The notes under the pieces are model-generated. The model ran no database searches. It worked only from the letters and a program-made list of their open reading frames with translations, and was not told the DNA's origin. Source: JAENVU01 sp964639075 (GTDB lineage: Bacteria; Actinomycetota; Acidimicrobiia; IMCC26256; JAENVU01). Taken from it: a stretch of DNA of 12,883 bases. The position numbers and the translations under genes were made by a program. Shown piece by piece: positions 5,522-12,883 of this stretch (its first letter is position 1; the number at the start of each line of letters is the position of its first letter). The stretch covers positions 1 through 12,883 of the forward strand of contig CAZXCB010000085.1 of NCBI GenBank assembly GCA_964639075.1, given 5' to 3'.

Positions 5522-6337
5522 ATGACCACCGTCATCGTTCCGCTCGACGGTTCCGCGGAAGCCGAGATGGCGTTGCCCCACGCGCGCAAGCTCGCCGGCC
5601 CCGACGGCTCGCTGCTGCTGGTGACCGCGGTGTGGCACGGCGAGCCCCTCGCGCCGCGCCGGTACTTCGAGGATCGCGCGCTCGGCCTCGCGGGCGAGCC
5701 CGTCGACACCAAGGTGGTCCTCGACGAGCGTCCGTCGGTGGCGATCGCTCGCCTCGCCGAGGACCGACCCGGTGCCATCGTGTGCATGGCCACCCACGGA
5801 CGGAACGCGTTCGGTCAGGCCGTCCTCGGCAGCACGGCCGAGGCCGTGCTGCGCGAGATGCGCGAGATCGACCGGCCGGTCGTGCTCGTCGGACCGAAAG
5901 CGGCATACGACCTGCGGCGTGCCGACGCGCACAACCTCGTCGTCGCCGTCGACGGAGCCGAGACCGCGGACCGGCTCGTTCCCGCGGCCACCAAGCTGGC
6001 GGACCGTCACCACCTGGCGCTGTGGGCGATCGAGTCGGTGCCGCCGGCGCCGTACCCGTTCGTGGCCGACGCGCCGGTCGCGCACGCGACCGCGGAGGCC
6101 ACCGGCGTCACACAGCTCGCCGCGCTCCTCGACGACGCGCACCGCGGTGCCGGCACCAAGGTCGTGTACTCGGTGGACCCCGCCGACGCGGTCGTGCACT
6201 TCGCCGCGGAGCTCCCCGCCACGTACGTGCTCGTCGGATCGCACGGGCGGTCCGGCGTCGCACGGTGGGCGCTCGGCAGCGTCGCCATGCGCATCGTCCA
6301 CCGCAGCCCGTGCCCAGTGGTCGTGGTGCCGCGATGA
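5522..6337 (+). CDS. Tandem-domain universal stress protein (UspA family)
   Basis: This 271-residue protein has two UspA domains (about 1-125 and 137-271), the layout of the mycobacterial DosR-induced stress proteins such as Rv2623. Each domain opens with the strand that precedes the nucleotide pocket (TVIVPLDGS at 3-11; LVVAVDGAE at 139-147). Each closes with a phosphate-binding loop: THGRNAFGQAVLGS (91-104) in the first and SHGRSGVARWALGS (240-253) in the second. ATP binding is therefore likely in the second domain and plausible in the first. No signal peptide is present and it should be cytosolic. The ATG follows a DosR-like box and a weak CACCCT -10 candidate (5510-5515) six bases upstream. 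The stop overlaps the next gene's start by four bases (ATGA), making it the first gene of an operon. Confidence 0.9.
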   Translation: MTTVIVPLDGSAEAEMALPHARKLAGPDGSLLLVTAVWHGEPLAPRRYFEDRALGLAGEPVDTKVVLDERPSVAIARLAEDRPGAIVCMATHGRNAFGQAVLGSTAEAVLREMREIDRPVVLVGPKAAYDLRRADAHNLVVAVDGAETADRLVPAATKLADRHHLALWAIESVPPAPYPFVADAPVAHATAEATGVTQLAALLDDAHRGAGTKVVYSVDPADAVVHFAAELPATYVLVGSHGRSGVARWALGSVAMRIVHRSPCPVVVVPR

Positions 6338-7683
6338 TCTTCGCCGACCGCCGGCGCGCCGGAAAGGCGCTGGGCGAGGCGTTGCGCACGCGGCTCGCAG
6401 GTGAGGCCGACGTCATCGTCATCGGGCTCCCGCGTGGCGGTGTGCCCGTCGCGGCGGAGGTCGCGAAGGCGCTGCACGCACCCCTCGACGTGCTCTGCGT
6501 GCGCAAGCTCGGGTTCCCGGACCATCCGGAGCTCGGGATGGGCGCGATCGGCGAGGAAGACGTGCGGGTGCTCGACGACGACCTCATCGCCCGGGCTCGG
6601 GTGTCGGAGCGGGCGATCGCCGCGGTGGAGGCCCGCGAGCGAGTGGAGCTCGCCCGTCGGGTCGACCGCTACCGCCGCGGACGCGCGCCGCTCCCACTGC
6701 GCGGCCGCACCGTCGTCATCGTCGACGACGGCCTCGCAACCGGAGGGACCGCCCGCGCCGCAGTGCAGGTCGCGTACGCGCGTGGCGCCCGGCGGGTGAT
6801 CGTCGCGGTGCCGGTCGGCGCGCCCGAGAGCCTTGCTGCCCTGGGCACCGACGCCGACGCCGTCGTCGCGCTCACCGCACCGGACCGGTTCGTCGCCGTC
6901 GGCGCCTGGTACGACGACTTCACCCCGACGAGCGACGCCGACGTCCTCGCGGCCCTCGACGACGCGGCCGACGCCCTCGCGGCGACGGCACCCGCGACCC
7001 GCACCGACGTGCGGATCCCCGCGGAGGCCGTGACCCTCGCGGGCTTCCTCGACGTGCCCGTCGAGCCGCGCGGCATCGTCGTGTTCGTGCACGGCAGCGG
7101 AAGCAGCCGACACAGCGGCCGCAACCAGGCTGTCGCGTCGCACCTGAACCGCCACGGCTTCGCGACCCTGCTCTTCGACCTCCTGACCGACCGGGAGGCG
7201 GCCGACCGCACCAACGTGTTCGACATCGCGCTCCTGAGCCACCGGCTCGAGCTCGCCGTCGACTTCCTCGACACCCGTCCGGAGCTCCGGAACCTGCCCG
7301 TCGGCCTCTTCGGCGCCAGCACCGGCGCCGCCGCCGCCCTGCGCGTCGCGGCCGGACCCACGAGCGCGGTCGCGGCGGTCGTCTCTCGGGGCGGCCGACC
7401 CGATCTCGCCGCGGACGCCCTCGGAGCCGTGCGGTGTCCGGTCCTGCTGATCGTCGGGGGTGCCGATCTGCCGACCATCGAGGTGAACGAGCAGGCGAGC
7501 ACCCGGCTGCGTGCGCCGCACCTGATCGAGATCGTCCCCGGCGCGACCCATCTCTTCGAAGAGCCGGGGGCGCTCGAGCGCGTCGCCCACCTGGCCACCG
7601 GCTGGTTCGAGCGGCACGTGGTCCTGTCGACCGGACCCGTCGGCGACGGCAGCCCGGGCCCGAACGCGCTCCGCGAGCGGTGA
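6334..7683 (+). CDS. Phosphoribosyltransferase fused to an alpha/beta hydrolase
   Basis: This 449-residue fusion has two domains. Residues 1 to about 215 form a type I phosphoribosyltransferase with the PRPP-binding signature VVIVDDGLATGGT (127-139) and the upstream loop GLPRGGVPVA (31-40). Residues 230-430 form an alpha/beta hydrolase of the dienelactone-hydrolase type, with oxyanion strand FVHGSGSS (251-258), nucleophile elbow GASTG (327-331, Ser329), probable acid Asp378 and His406. The substrates of both halves are unknown. M. tuberculosis Rv0571c appears to have this same pairing and length and belongs to the DosR regulon; Rv2030c joins a similar transferase to an erythromycin-esterase domain instead. 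The ATG overlaps the stress-protein stop, so translation is coupled. The tail after 430 looks disordered. Confidence 0.88.
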   Translation: MIFADRRRAGKALGEALRTRLAGEADVIVIGLPRGGVPVAAEVAKALHAPLDVLCVRKLGFPDHPELGMGAIGEEDVRVLDDDLIARARVSERAIAAVEARERVELARRVDRYRRGRAPLPLRGRTVVIVDDGLATGGTARAAVQVAYARGARRVIVAVPVGAPESLAALGTDADAVVALTAPDRFVAVGAWYDDFTPTSDADVLAALDDAADALAATAPATRTDVRIPAEAVTLAGFLDVPVEPRGIVVFVHGSGSSRHSGRNQAVASHLNRHGFATLLFDLLTDREAADRTNVFDIALLSHRLELAVDFLDTRPELRNLPVGLFGASTGAAAALRVAAGPTSAVAAVVSRGGRPDLAADALGAVRCPVLLIVGGADLPTIEVNEQASTRLRAPHLIEIVPGATHLFEEPGALERVAHLATGWFERHVVLSTGPVGDGSPGPNALRER

Positions 7684-7690
7684 CCCGGAC

Positions 7691-9040
7691 GTGACCTCGA
7701 CGGGGACCGCTCGGACCGACACCGCGGCCGAGCTGCGCACCGCCGCGCGGATCCTCCCCGGCGCCGCCGCCGACGACCACGTGCTGCTCGGACGGCTCGC
7801 CCGCCATCGGCTCGTGCTGCTCGGCGAGGCGTCCCACGGGACCCACGACTTCTACGCCGAGCGCGCTCGCATCACCCGCCGCCTCATCGAAGAGCACGCG
7901 ATCAACGCGGTCGCGGTGGAAGCCGACTGGCCCGATGCCTACCGCGTCAACCGCTACGTACTCGGCGAGTCCGGCGATCCCGATGCGGAGCACGCGCTCC
8001 GCGGGTTCCGGCGCTTCCCCACCTGGATGTGGCGCAATCGCGACGTCGCCGACTTCGTCGAGTGGCTCCGCGACCACAACGAGCGCCTGCGGCCCGCGGA
8101 GCGCGTCCGCTTCTACGGACTCGACCTGTACAGCCTGGCCGCGTCCATGCAGGCCGTGGTCGAGTACCTCGACGCCGTCGACCCGACCGAGGCGACCCGT
8201 GCCCGGCAGCGCTACGCCTGCTTCGACCGGTTCGGCGAGCCCGAGGGGCAGGCCTACGGCTACGCGCTCGCCTACCAGGGTGCGATCCCGTGCGAGAACG
8301 AGGTCGTCGCGCAGCTCGTCGCGCTGCGGGCCAGGACGGCCGACTACCTCCGGCGTGACGGAATGGACGCGTTCGACGAGGCCTTCTTCGCCGAGCAGAA
8401 CGCGGTCGTGGTGCGCGACGCGGAGGAGTACTACCAACAGATGTACCGGGCGGAGGTCTCCTCGTGGAACCTGCGCGACCGGCACATGGCCGCGACGACC
8501 GAGGCGCTGCTCGACCATCTCGGGCATCACCACCCGCGGCCGCGCCTCGCGATCTGGGAGCACAACTCCCACGTCGGAGACGCCCGCGCGACCGCGATGG
8601 GCCGGCGCGGCGAGCTCAACGTCGGACAGCTCGCGCGGCAACGCCACGACGGCCAGGCCGTGCTCGTCGGCTTCACGACGTACTCCGGCACGGTCACGGC
8701 GGCGAGGGACTGGGGCGCGATCACCGAGCGCCGCCACGTCCGGCCGGCGCGGCCCGACAGCTACGAGGCCCAGCTCCACGCGACCGGCCTCGACCGGTTC
8801 TGGATCGACTGTGCTGAGCCGCGTGTGCGGGTCGCCCTCGAGACCGCACGGCTCGAGCGGGCGATCGGGGTGATCTACCGGCCCGAGACCGAGCTGCAGA
8901 GCCACTACTTCCCGGCACAGCTCGCGGACCAGTTCGACGTCGTGATCCACCTCGACGAGACCCGGGCGGTGGAGCCGCTCGACCGCACACCGCACTGGGA
9001 GCGGGGTGAGCCGCCGGAGACGTTCCCCACCGGCGTCTGA
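7691..9040 (+). CDS. Erythromycin-esterase-family protein
   Basis: This 449-residue protein belongs to the erythromycin esterase / succinoglycan biosynthesis family. Key motifs are GEASHGT (45-51, with Glu46 and His49), VAVEADWPDAYRVNRYV (74-90, Glu77), NLRDRHMA (260-267) and WEHNSHVGDAR (289-299, His291). These correspond to the active-site His/Glu cluster of EreA/EreB. Most chromosomal members have not been shown to hydrolyse macrolides. The nearest functional hint is Rv2030c of M. tuberculosis, a DosR-regulon protein that carries this domain behind a phosphoribosyltransferase. Here the same two activities are on adjacent genes seven bases apart. The start is GTG 7691, just after the preceding stop, with no obvious Shine-Dalgarno site, so it probably depends on coupling. 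No secretion signal is seen. Resistance should not be assumed. Confidence 0.88.
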   Translation: MTSTGTARTDTAAELRTAARILPGAAADDHVLLGRLARHRLVLLGEASHGTHDFYAERARITRRLIEEHAINAVAVEADWPDAYRVNRYVLGESGDPDAEHALRGFRRFPTWMWRNRDVADFVEWLRDHNERLRPAERVRFYGLDLYSLAASMQAVVEYLDAVDPTEATRARQRYACFDRFGEPEGQAYGYALAYQGAIPCENEVVAQLVALRARTADYLRRDGMDAFDEAFFAEQNAVVVRDAEEYYQQMYRAEVSSWNLRDRHMAATTEALLDHLGHHHPRPRLAIWEHNSHVGDARATAMGRRGELNVGQLARQRHDGQAVLVGFTTYSGTVTAARDWGAITERRHVRPARPDSYEAQLHATGLDRFWIDCAEPRVRVALETARLERAIGVIYRPETELQSHYFPAQLADQFDVVIHLDETRAVEPLDRTPHWERGEPPETFPTGV

Positions 9041-9199
9041 AGTCGCCCTCGGCCCGCTCGGGGTTGGAGCCGTTGGTCCCACGGGACGGGGTCCGTGGGC
9101 ACTCCCTCGGGCCCGCCACGAGTGCGACGCTCAGCCGGTGACACGGCACCGAGCCACCCGATCGGGCAGCGGACCCACGGTTCCGGCCGTCGCGTAGCG
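9041..9199 (+). promoter_or_regulatory. 159-bp spacer before the M50 gene with DosR-like half-sites
   Basis: This is the only sizeable gap in the rightward cluster. It contains GTCCC (9076-9080), GGGAC (9083-9087) and GTCC (9091-9094) in close succession. The GGGAC-to-GTCC spacing is three bases, not the four of a DosR box, and the outer pair faces the wrong way, so this is at best a degenerate site. A GTG at 9095 could start a longer M50 protein in the same frame. No T-tract terminator or clear TANNNT element is visible. Confidence 0.25.
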
Positions 9200-10144
9200 A
9201 TGGCCGGCAACGATCCGGTCGCGGCCGGGAAGGACGGGCGTCGGGCCTCCTTCCCGGTCGCCCGGGTTGCGGGAATCGAGATCCGGGTCCACGCCACGTT
9301 CCTGTTGCTGCTCGCACTGTTCGCGTACCTGGGCCCCCGCGCCGGCTTCGGCAGCGCCTGGCAAGCCGTCGCGTGGCTCCTCGTCATCTTCGGGTGCGTC
9401 GTGCTGCACGAGCTCGCCCACTGTGTCGTCGCGCGCCGCCGGGGCGCCGACGTCCATGAGATCCTGCTCTTCCCCCTCGGCGGCATCTCGAAGCTCGAGC
9501 ACCTCCCCGAGTCCCCGGCCGACGAGTTCGCGATCGCGATCGCCGGGCCGCTCGCCAGCTTCGCGATCGCGTTCACGGCAGGACTCGTCTGCTTCGCGAC
9601 CGGCCGTGCGCTGCTCCCGGTCGACCTGGTCCAGGGCGCGTGGCTCGCGCGGGTCACCTGGCTGAATCTGCTGCTCGCCGCGTTCAACCTGCTCCCCGCG
9701 TTCCCGCTCGACGGCGGCCGCGTGTTCCGCGCGCTGCTGGAGCGTCGAATGGACCTCGAGTCCGCGACCCGGGTGGCGTTGCGCGTCGGCCATGCGTTCG
9801 CGATCGTGCTGATCGCCGTCGGGATCGTCTTCGACGTGTGGCTCGTCCTCATCGGCGTGTTCGTCTACTTCGGGGCATCGGCGGAGGCTTCGGCCACGAT
9901 CGTGCACCTCCGCCTCCGCGGCCACCTCGTGCGCGAGGTCATGCGGACCGACCTCACCCAGGTCCGACCGCTGCCGGATCCCGGCCGCGGCTGGGTCGCG
10001 CCCGACGACCTCCTCGCCGACGAGGTCGTCGCCGCCGTCGCGGGCGCGCCGACGCATCAACTCGCGGTGGTGGACGCCGGCCGTATCGTCGGGGTGCTGA
10101 CGCTGGAGGATCTCGACCGCTTCGTGCAGGGCGGCCGCGGCTGA
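9200..10144 (+). CDS. Site-2 protease-like M50 metalloprotease with a single CBS motif
   Basis: This 314-residue intramembrane zinc metalloprotease has HELAH (70-74) for two zinc ligands and the catalytic Glu, and NLLPAFPLDGGR (163-174) with the third ligand Asp171. Hydrophobic segments lie near 32-48, 55-78, 112-132, 145-168 and 195-225. The soluble tail (about 241-310) holds one recognisable CBS motif (VREVMRTDLT, then HQLAVVDAGRIVGVLTLEDL at 286-305). Family members cleave membrane-bound anti-sigma factors or other membrane substrates, and a CBS tail can sense adenine nucleotides. The substrate here is unknown. Rv2625c in the DosR regulon is a related protein next to usp genes. ATG 9200 is chosen; GTG 9095 would add 35 low-complexity Arg/Pro-rich residues. 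It ends 12 bases before the convergent permease gene. Confidence 0.87.
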   Translation: MAGNDPVAAGKDGRRASFPVARVAGIEIRVHATFLLLLALFAYLGPRAGFGSAWQAVAWLLVIFGCVVLHELAHCVVARRRGADVHEILLFPLGGISKLEHLPESPADEFAIAIAGPLASFAIAFTAGLVCFATGRALLPVDLVQGAWLARVTWLNLLLAAFNLLPAFPLDGGRVFRALLERRMDLESATRVALRVGHAFAIVLIAVGIVFDVWLVLIGVFVYFGASAEASATIVHLRLRGHLVREVMRTDLTQVRPLPDPGRGWVAPDDLLADEVVAAVAGAPTHQLAVVDAGRIVGVLTLEDLDRFVQGGRG

Positions 10145-10156
10145 GCCCCCCGGCGC

Positions 10157-12589
10157 CTACTCCACCACGCGCAAGGTGGACGGGATGTCCATCCGCAGCA
10201 GCTTCCGCGCGGTGAGGACGGGAGCCGCAGCGACGGCGATCACGCCCATGAGGACAGCGAGCACGAGCGTGCGCGTCGCGACGTCGGTGACGATGCCGAG
10301 ATCGGGCACGGTCCCCGGCAGGAGGGACGTCACGAGCCATCGCAGCAGGAGCCACCCACCGAGCACCCCGAGCGCCGTTCCCAGGAGTCCCACCAGCAGA
10401 CTCTCCACGACCTCGGTCGTCATGACCGCGCGCGCCGGGAGCCCGAAGGCGAACATCGTCGCGTGCTCGCGGGCGCGGTCGTCCGCGTTGATGCTGGCGG
10501 TGTTGAACGCGATGAGCAACGCCAGCAGCAGCACGACGACCTCGACCACGACGAGGATCCCGAGCGCACGATCGAGCTCCTTGCGAATCGTGTCGGCGTA
10601 CTGCGTGACCGGCTGCACCGACGCGACCCCGGGGACCCGGAAGAGCGTGCGTGCCACCCGTGTCGTCGGGACGCCCGGGCGCGGCTCGACGATGACCACG
10701 TTGGTCACGCCCGCCAGATTCGTGCGGGCCAGGCCGTCGTCGTCGTCCATCCACGCGAGCGACCGCAGCGGGAACGGGCTCGCGCCGACGATCCGCAACC
10801 GCCTCGTCACGAACCGGTAGCCCAGACCCTCGCGGCGCGGGTAGCGCACCGAGACCCGGTCGCCCACCGCGAGCCCGAGGTCGTCGATGGCCTTGTGCGT
10901 CAGGACGATGCCGGGCCCGCGCCGGCGGTCGTCGACGGTAGGACGCCAGATCTCGCCGTCGAGGTCACCGACGATCACGAGGAGGTCGATGCTCGTCGAG
11001 CCGTGCCGGGCCCGGGCCGGGAGCTGGAGCTGGGTCGCCGACCGACTGACGAGCGGCGAGGTGCGCGCCGCGACCACGGGCGCCGCCTCGACGGGATCGA
11101 ACGAGCTCAGCGAGACCGTCATCCGGCGCGGAGACCGCGTCACGAGCTCCTGCTCGGCCCGGTCGACGGTCGCGCTGAAGGAGTCGACCATGCCGATGAC
11201 CCCGATGAGGACGGCGATCGCCGCGGCGATGCCCGCGGCGGTGAGGACCGTCCGGCGCGGCGCGCGGATGACGTTGCGGAACGGCAGCACGCGCAGGCTC
11301 GCGCCGGACCGCCGGGTCGTCCGATGGGCGAACACGGCGCGCGCCCGGTGCGGACCGGCGCGCGCTCCGGTTCGGATCGCGTCGACGGGCATCACCCGGA
11401 CCGCCCGCCACACCGGCAGCAACGTCGCGACGAAGGGGATGGCGATGCCGAGGGCCGCGGCACGCAGGAAGACGCCGACCTGGAACGTGTGCCTCCACAC
11501 CGGGAGCGGCGCCAGGGAGCGGAGCACGCCGATCATCAGCGCGCCGAGCGCGAGGCCGACGAGCGCGCCGAACGCGGCGCCGAGCAGCGCGATCTGCGCG
11601 CCGATCAGGAGCGGCCGGACCGCGAGCTCCGCGCCGGGGACCCCGAGCGCCATCCCGATCCCGATCTCCCGCCGCTGCGCCTCCACGATCCGCGCCGTGA
11701 GGTTGAACGCCGCGAACGCGGCGCCGAGCAGGATCAAGAGGGCGAAGATGTCGTAGAGCCGCTGGTCCCCCTCGATGTCGCGGTAGAGCAACCGGTGGCC
11801 GCGGTCGTGGGCGCGGTCGTTCACCGTCATCGCCGTCCCCGGTGCCGCGCGCTCGAGCGCCGCGACCAGCGCGCGGCGTGCGCGCGGGAGCGGCACTCCG
11901 GGCGCGGTCCGGACCACGAGCACGTTGGCTGCGTCGCGCCGGCCGAGCAGGGCGCTCGCGGTCGTGATCGGCGCGTACACGATGGCGTAGTCGGCGTCGG
12001 AGAGGAACGAGCCCTGCTCCCCGAGCACGATGAAGTGCTCGGGTGCCAACGCGCGCCCGACGACCCGGACCGGTCGGTCGCCGCTCAGCCGGATCGTCGC
12101 GCCGGGGTGGATCCCACGACGGGAGGCGAAGTGCTCGTCGAGCACCACGACCGGCCGACCGGCGTCGGTGGCGCGCAGTCCCCGCCCGACGGTGATCCCG
12201 AGCCGGTTCACCGCCGGTCCACCCCGGACGGGCTCGACGCCGACGAGTCGGCCCGGGACGAACACCGCCGACCTCCCCGACGCGTCCACCTGGACCGGCG
12301 ACTCGAACTGCACCGCGGCCGCGCGCGCGACGCCGCTGGCCAGCAGCGAGCGCCCGGCCGCGCGCAGGGCCGCCGCGTCCACGAAGGTGCCGGTCGACGT
12401 GGTGGCGCGCAGGTCGTACATCGCGAGCCGGCGATAGCTGGCGTCGTAGGAGTCGCGCCGCCACGCGGCCGTGCTGGTCAGACCCGCGTACGTGCCGACG
12501 CCCAGGGCGATGATGATCGCGATCGCGGCGACCTGGACCCAGCGCGCCCGCAGGTCGCGCCACGACCAGCGAAGCCAGATGGCGGTCAC
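10157..12589 (-). CDS. ABC transporter permease, duplicated FtsX/MacB type
   Basis: This 810-residue permease has eight predicted membrane spans in two repeats. Each repeat has one helix, a large extracytoplasmic domain and three helices: helices near 18-40, 278-300, 327-356 and 372-392, then 446-468, 675-700, 727-753 and 770-795, with soluble domains at about 41-277 and 469-674. The segment RREIGIGMALGVPGAELA (307-324) is the typical cytoplasmic coupling region of FtsX-type permeases and is followed by the second helix of the repeat. Relatives move lipoproteins, lipids, peptides or drugs outward by mechanotransmission, and the cargo here is unknown. GTG 12589 is chosen because the first cytoplasmic stretch begins there, four bases after the ATPase stop. 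A further upstream start would overlap the ATPase gene. Confidence 0.88.
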   Translation of the reverse strand: MTAIWLRWSWRDLRARWVQVAAIAIIIALGVGTYAGLTSTAAWRRDSYDASYRRLAMYDLRATTSTGTFVDAAALRAAGRSLLASGVARAAAVQFESPVQVDASGRSAVFVPGRLVGVEPVRGGPAVNRLGITVGRGLRATDAGRPVVVLDEHFASRRGIHPGATIRLSGDRPVRVVGRALAPEHFIVLGEQGSFLSDADYAIVYAPITTASALLGRRDAANVLVVRTAPGVPLPRARRALVAALERAAPGTAMTVNDRAHDRGHRLLYRDIEGDQRLYDIFALLILLGAAFAAFNLTARIVEAQRREIGIGMALGVPGAELAVRPLLIGAQIALLGAAFGALVGLALGALMIGVLRSLAPLPVWRHTFQVGVFLRAAALGIAIPFVATLLPVWRAVRVMPVDAIRTGARAGPHRARAVFAHRTTRRSGASLRVLPFRNVIRAPRRTVLTAAGIAAAIAVLIGVIGMVDSFSATVDRAEQELVTRSPRRMTVSLSSFDPVEAAPVVAARTSPLVSRSATQLQLPARARHGSTSIDLLVIVGDLDGEIWRPTVDDRRRGPGIVLTHKAIDDLGLAVGDRVSVRYPRREGLGYRFVTRRLRIVGASPFPLRSLAWMDDDDGLARTNLAGVTNVVIVEPRPGVPTTRVARTLFRVPGVASVQPVTQYADTIRKELDRALGILVVVEVVVLLLALLIAFNTASINADDRAREHATMFAFGLPARAVMTTEVVESLLVGLLGTALGVLGGWLLLRWLVTSLLPGTVPDLGIVTDVATRTLVLAVLMGVIAVAAAPVLTARKLLRMDIPSTLRVVE

Positions 12590-12593
12590 CCTG

Positions 12594-12883
12594 CTACCAG
12601 CGCAGCTCGGAGATCGGCACCTGCCCGCCGGCCGGCGGACCGTCACCGGTGACGCGCCCGCTGCTCAGCTCCACGACGCGGTCCGCCACGCGGGCGATCT
12701 CACGGTTGTGGGTGACGATGAGCACGGTCACACCGGAGTGCGCCTGCTCGTGCAGGAGCTCGAGGATCTGCACGCCGGTGCGGAAGTCGAGCTCCCCGGT
12801 CGGCTCGTCCGCGAGCAGGACGGGGTTCCCGGTGGCGAGGGCGCGCGCGATCGCGACGCGCTGCTGCTCGCCCCCGGAGAGCT
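12594..12883 (-). CDS. ABC transporter ATP-binding protein (C-terminal part only)
   Basis: The visible 96 codons hold the C-terminal part of an ABC ATPase of the MacB/LolD class. It opens directly with the signature LSGGEQQRVAIARA and continues with the Walker B strand VLLADEPTGELD and the switch-histidine motif VTHN. It ends in PISELRW and a TAG at 12594-12596. The Walker A half and start codon lie beyond the right edge. Only four bases separate its stop from the permease GTG, so both belong to one leftward operon. DEPTGELD instead of the usual DEPTGNLD is a common variant in actinobacterial exporters. Confidence 0.93.
   Translation of the reverse strand, partial: LSGGEQQRVAIARALATGNPVLLADEPTGELDFRTGVQILELLHEQAHSGVTVLIVTHNREIARVADRVVELSSGRVTGDGPPAGGQVPISELRW

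Noticed and set aside
4048..6333. Long plus-strand open frame ahead of the PRTase-hydrolase
   Set aside because: It runs antisense to the prim-pol gene and out of frame through the Usp gene, with Arg/His-rich sequence resembling no family. The true start is ATG 6334.
7832..7843. GTCCCACGGGAC, identical to bases 9076-9087, as a second regulatory dyad
   Set aside because: This copy encodes the conserved SHGT motif of the esterase-family protein. The half-sites face outward with two bases between them, not as in a DosR box.
7691..9040. Macrolide resistance gene
   Set aside because: Family membership alone does not show macrolide hydrolysis. The context is a stress cluster with no resistance or mobile genes.
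6920..9082. 720-codon minus-strand open frame
   Set aside because: It is antisense to the hydrolase and esterase-family genes, which show clear catalytic motifs. It is a typical high-GC mirror frame with a biased, domain-free product.
10463..12652. 729-codon plus-strand open frame
   Set aside because: It is antisense to the ABC permease. The product is an Arg/Asp/His-rich chain without membrane segments or motifs.

Overview
The window is very GC-rich (roughly 70% by eye), densely packed chromosomal DNA. It has GTG starts, stop/start overlaps and few Shine-Dalgarno sites, which fits a high-GC actinobacterium. The gene set agrees: a mycobacterial-type stand-alone LigD polymerase, a DosR-regulon-like stress cluster, and leaderless-looking promoters with TANNNT hexamers a few bases before start codons. 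An Acidimicrobiia-like or other non-model actinobacterial lineage is possible, but the sequence alone does not fix the genus. I saw no rRNA, tRNA, CRISPR array, insertion sequence or phage gene.

Left part (1-3079). A leftward gene start with an operator-like palindrome sits at the window edge. Next is a leftward cytoplasmic GH29 alpha-L-fucosidase. Divergent from it is a translationally coupled pair: a DsbB/BdbC-type membrane thiol oxidase and a membrane-anchored thioredoxin-fold protein, probably an extracytoplasmic disulfide-forming couple.

Middle (3080-5451). A leftward short-chain dehydrogenase abuts the thioredoxin gene stop-to-stop with no base between. Upstream of it is a 452-bp gene-free segment with a long AT-cored hairpin and two related GC-rich palindromes. 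Then comes a leftward LigD-type primase-polymerase.

Stress cluster (5452-10144). Between the polymerase and a rightward operon lies a near-consensus DosR/DevR box (GGGACCTTCGTCCC). The operon encodes a tandem universal stress protein, a phosphoribosyltransferase fused to an alpha/beta hydrolase, an erythromycin-esterase-family protein and an M50 site-2 protease with one CBS motif. Each resembles a family found in the Mycobacterium tuberculosis dormancy (DosR) regulon (Rv2623, Rv0571c/Rv2030c, Rv2030c, Rv2625c). The set therefore looks like a compact hypoxia/redox-stress operon, and the prim-pol may share its control. This is the most interesting part of the window.

Right end (10157-12883). 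A leftward ABC export system, with an ATPase cut by the window edge followed by an 810-residue FtsX/MacB-type permease, converges on the M50 gene.
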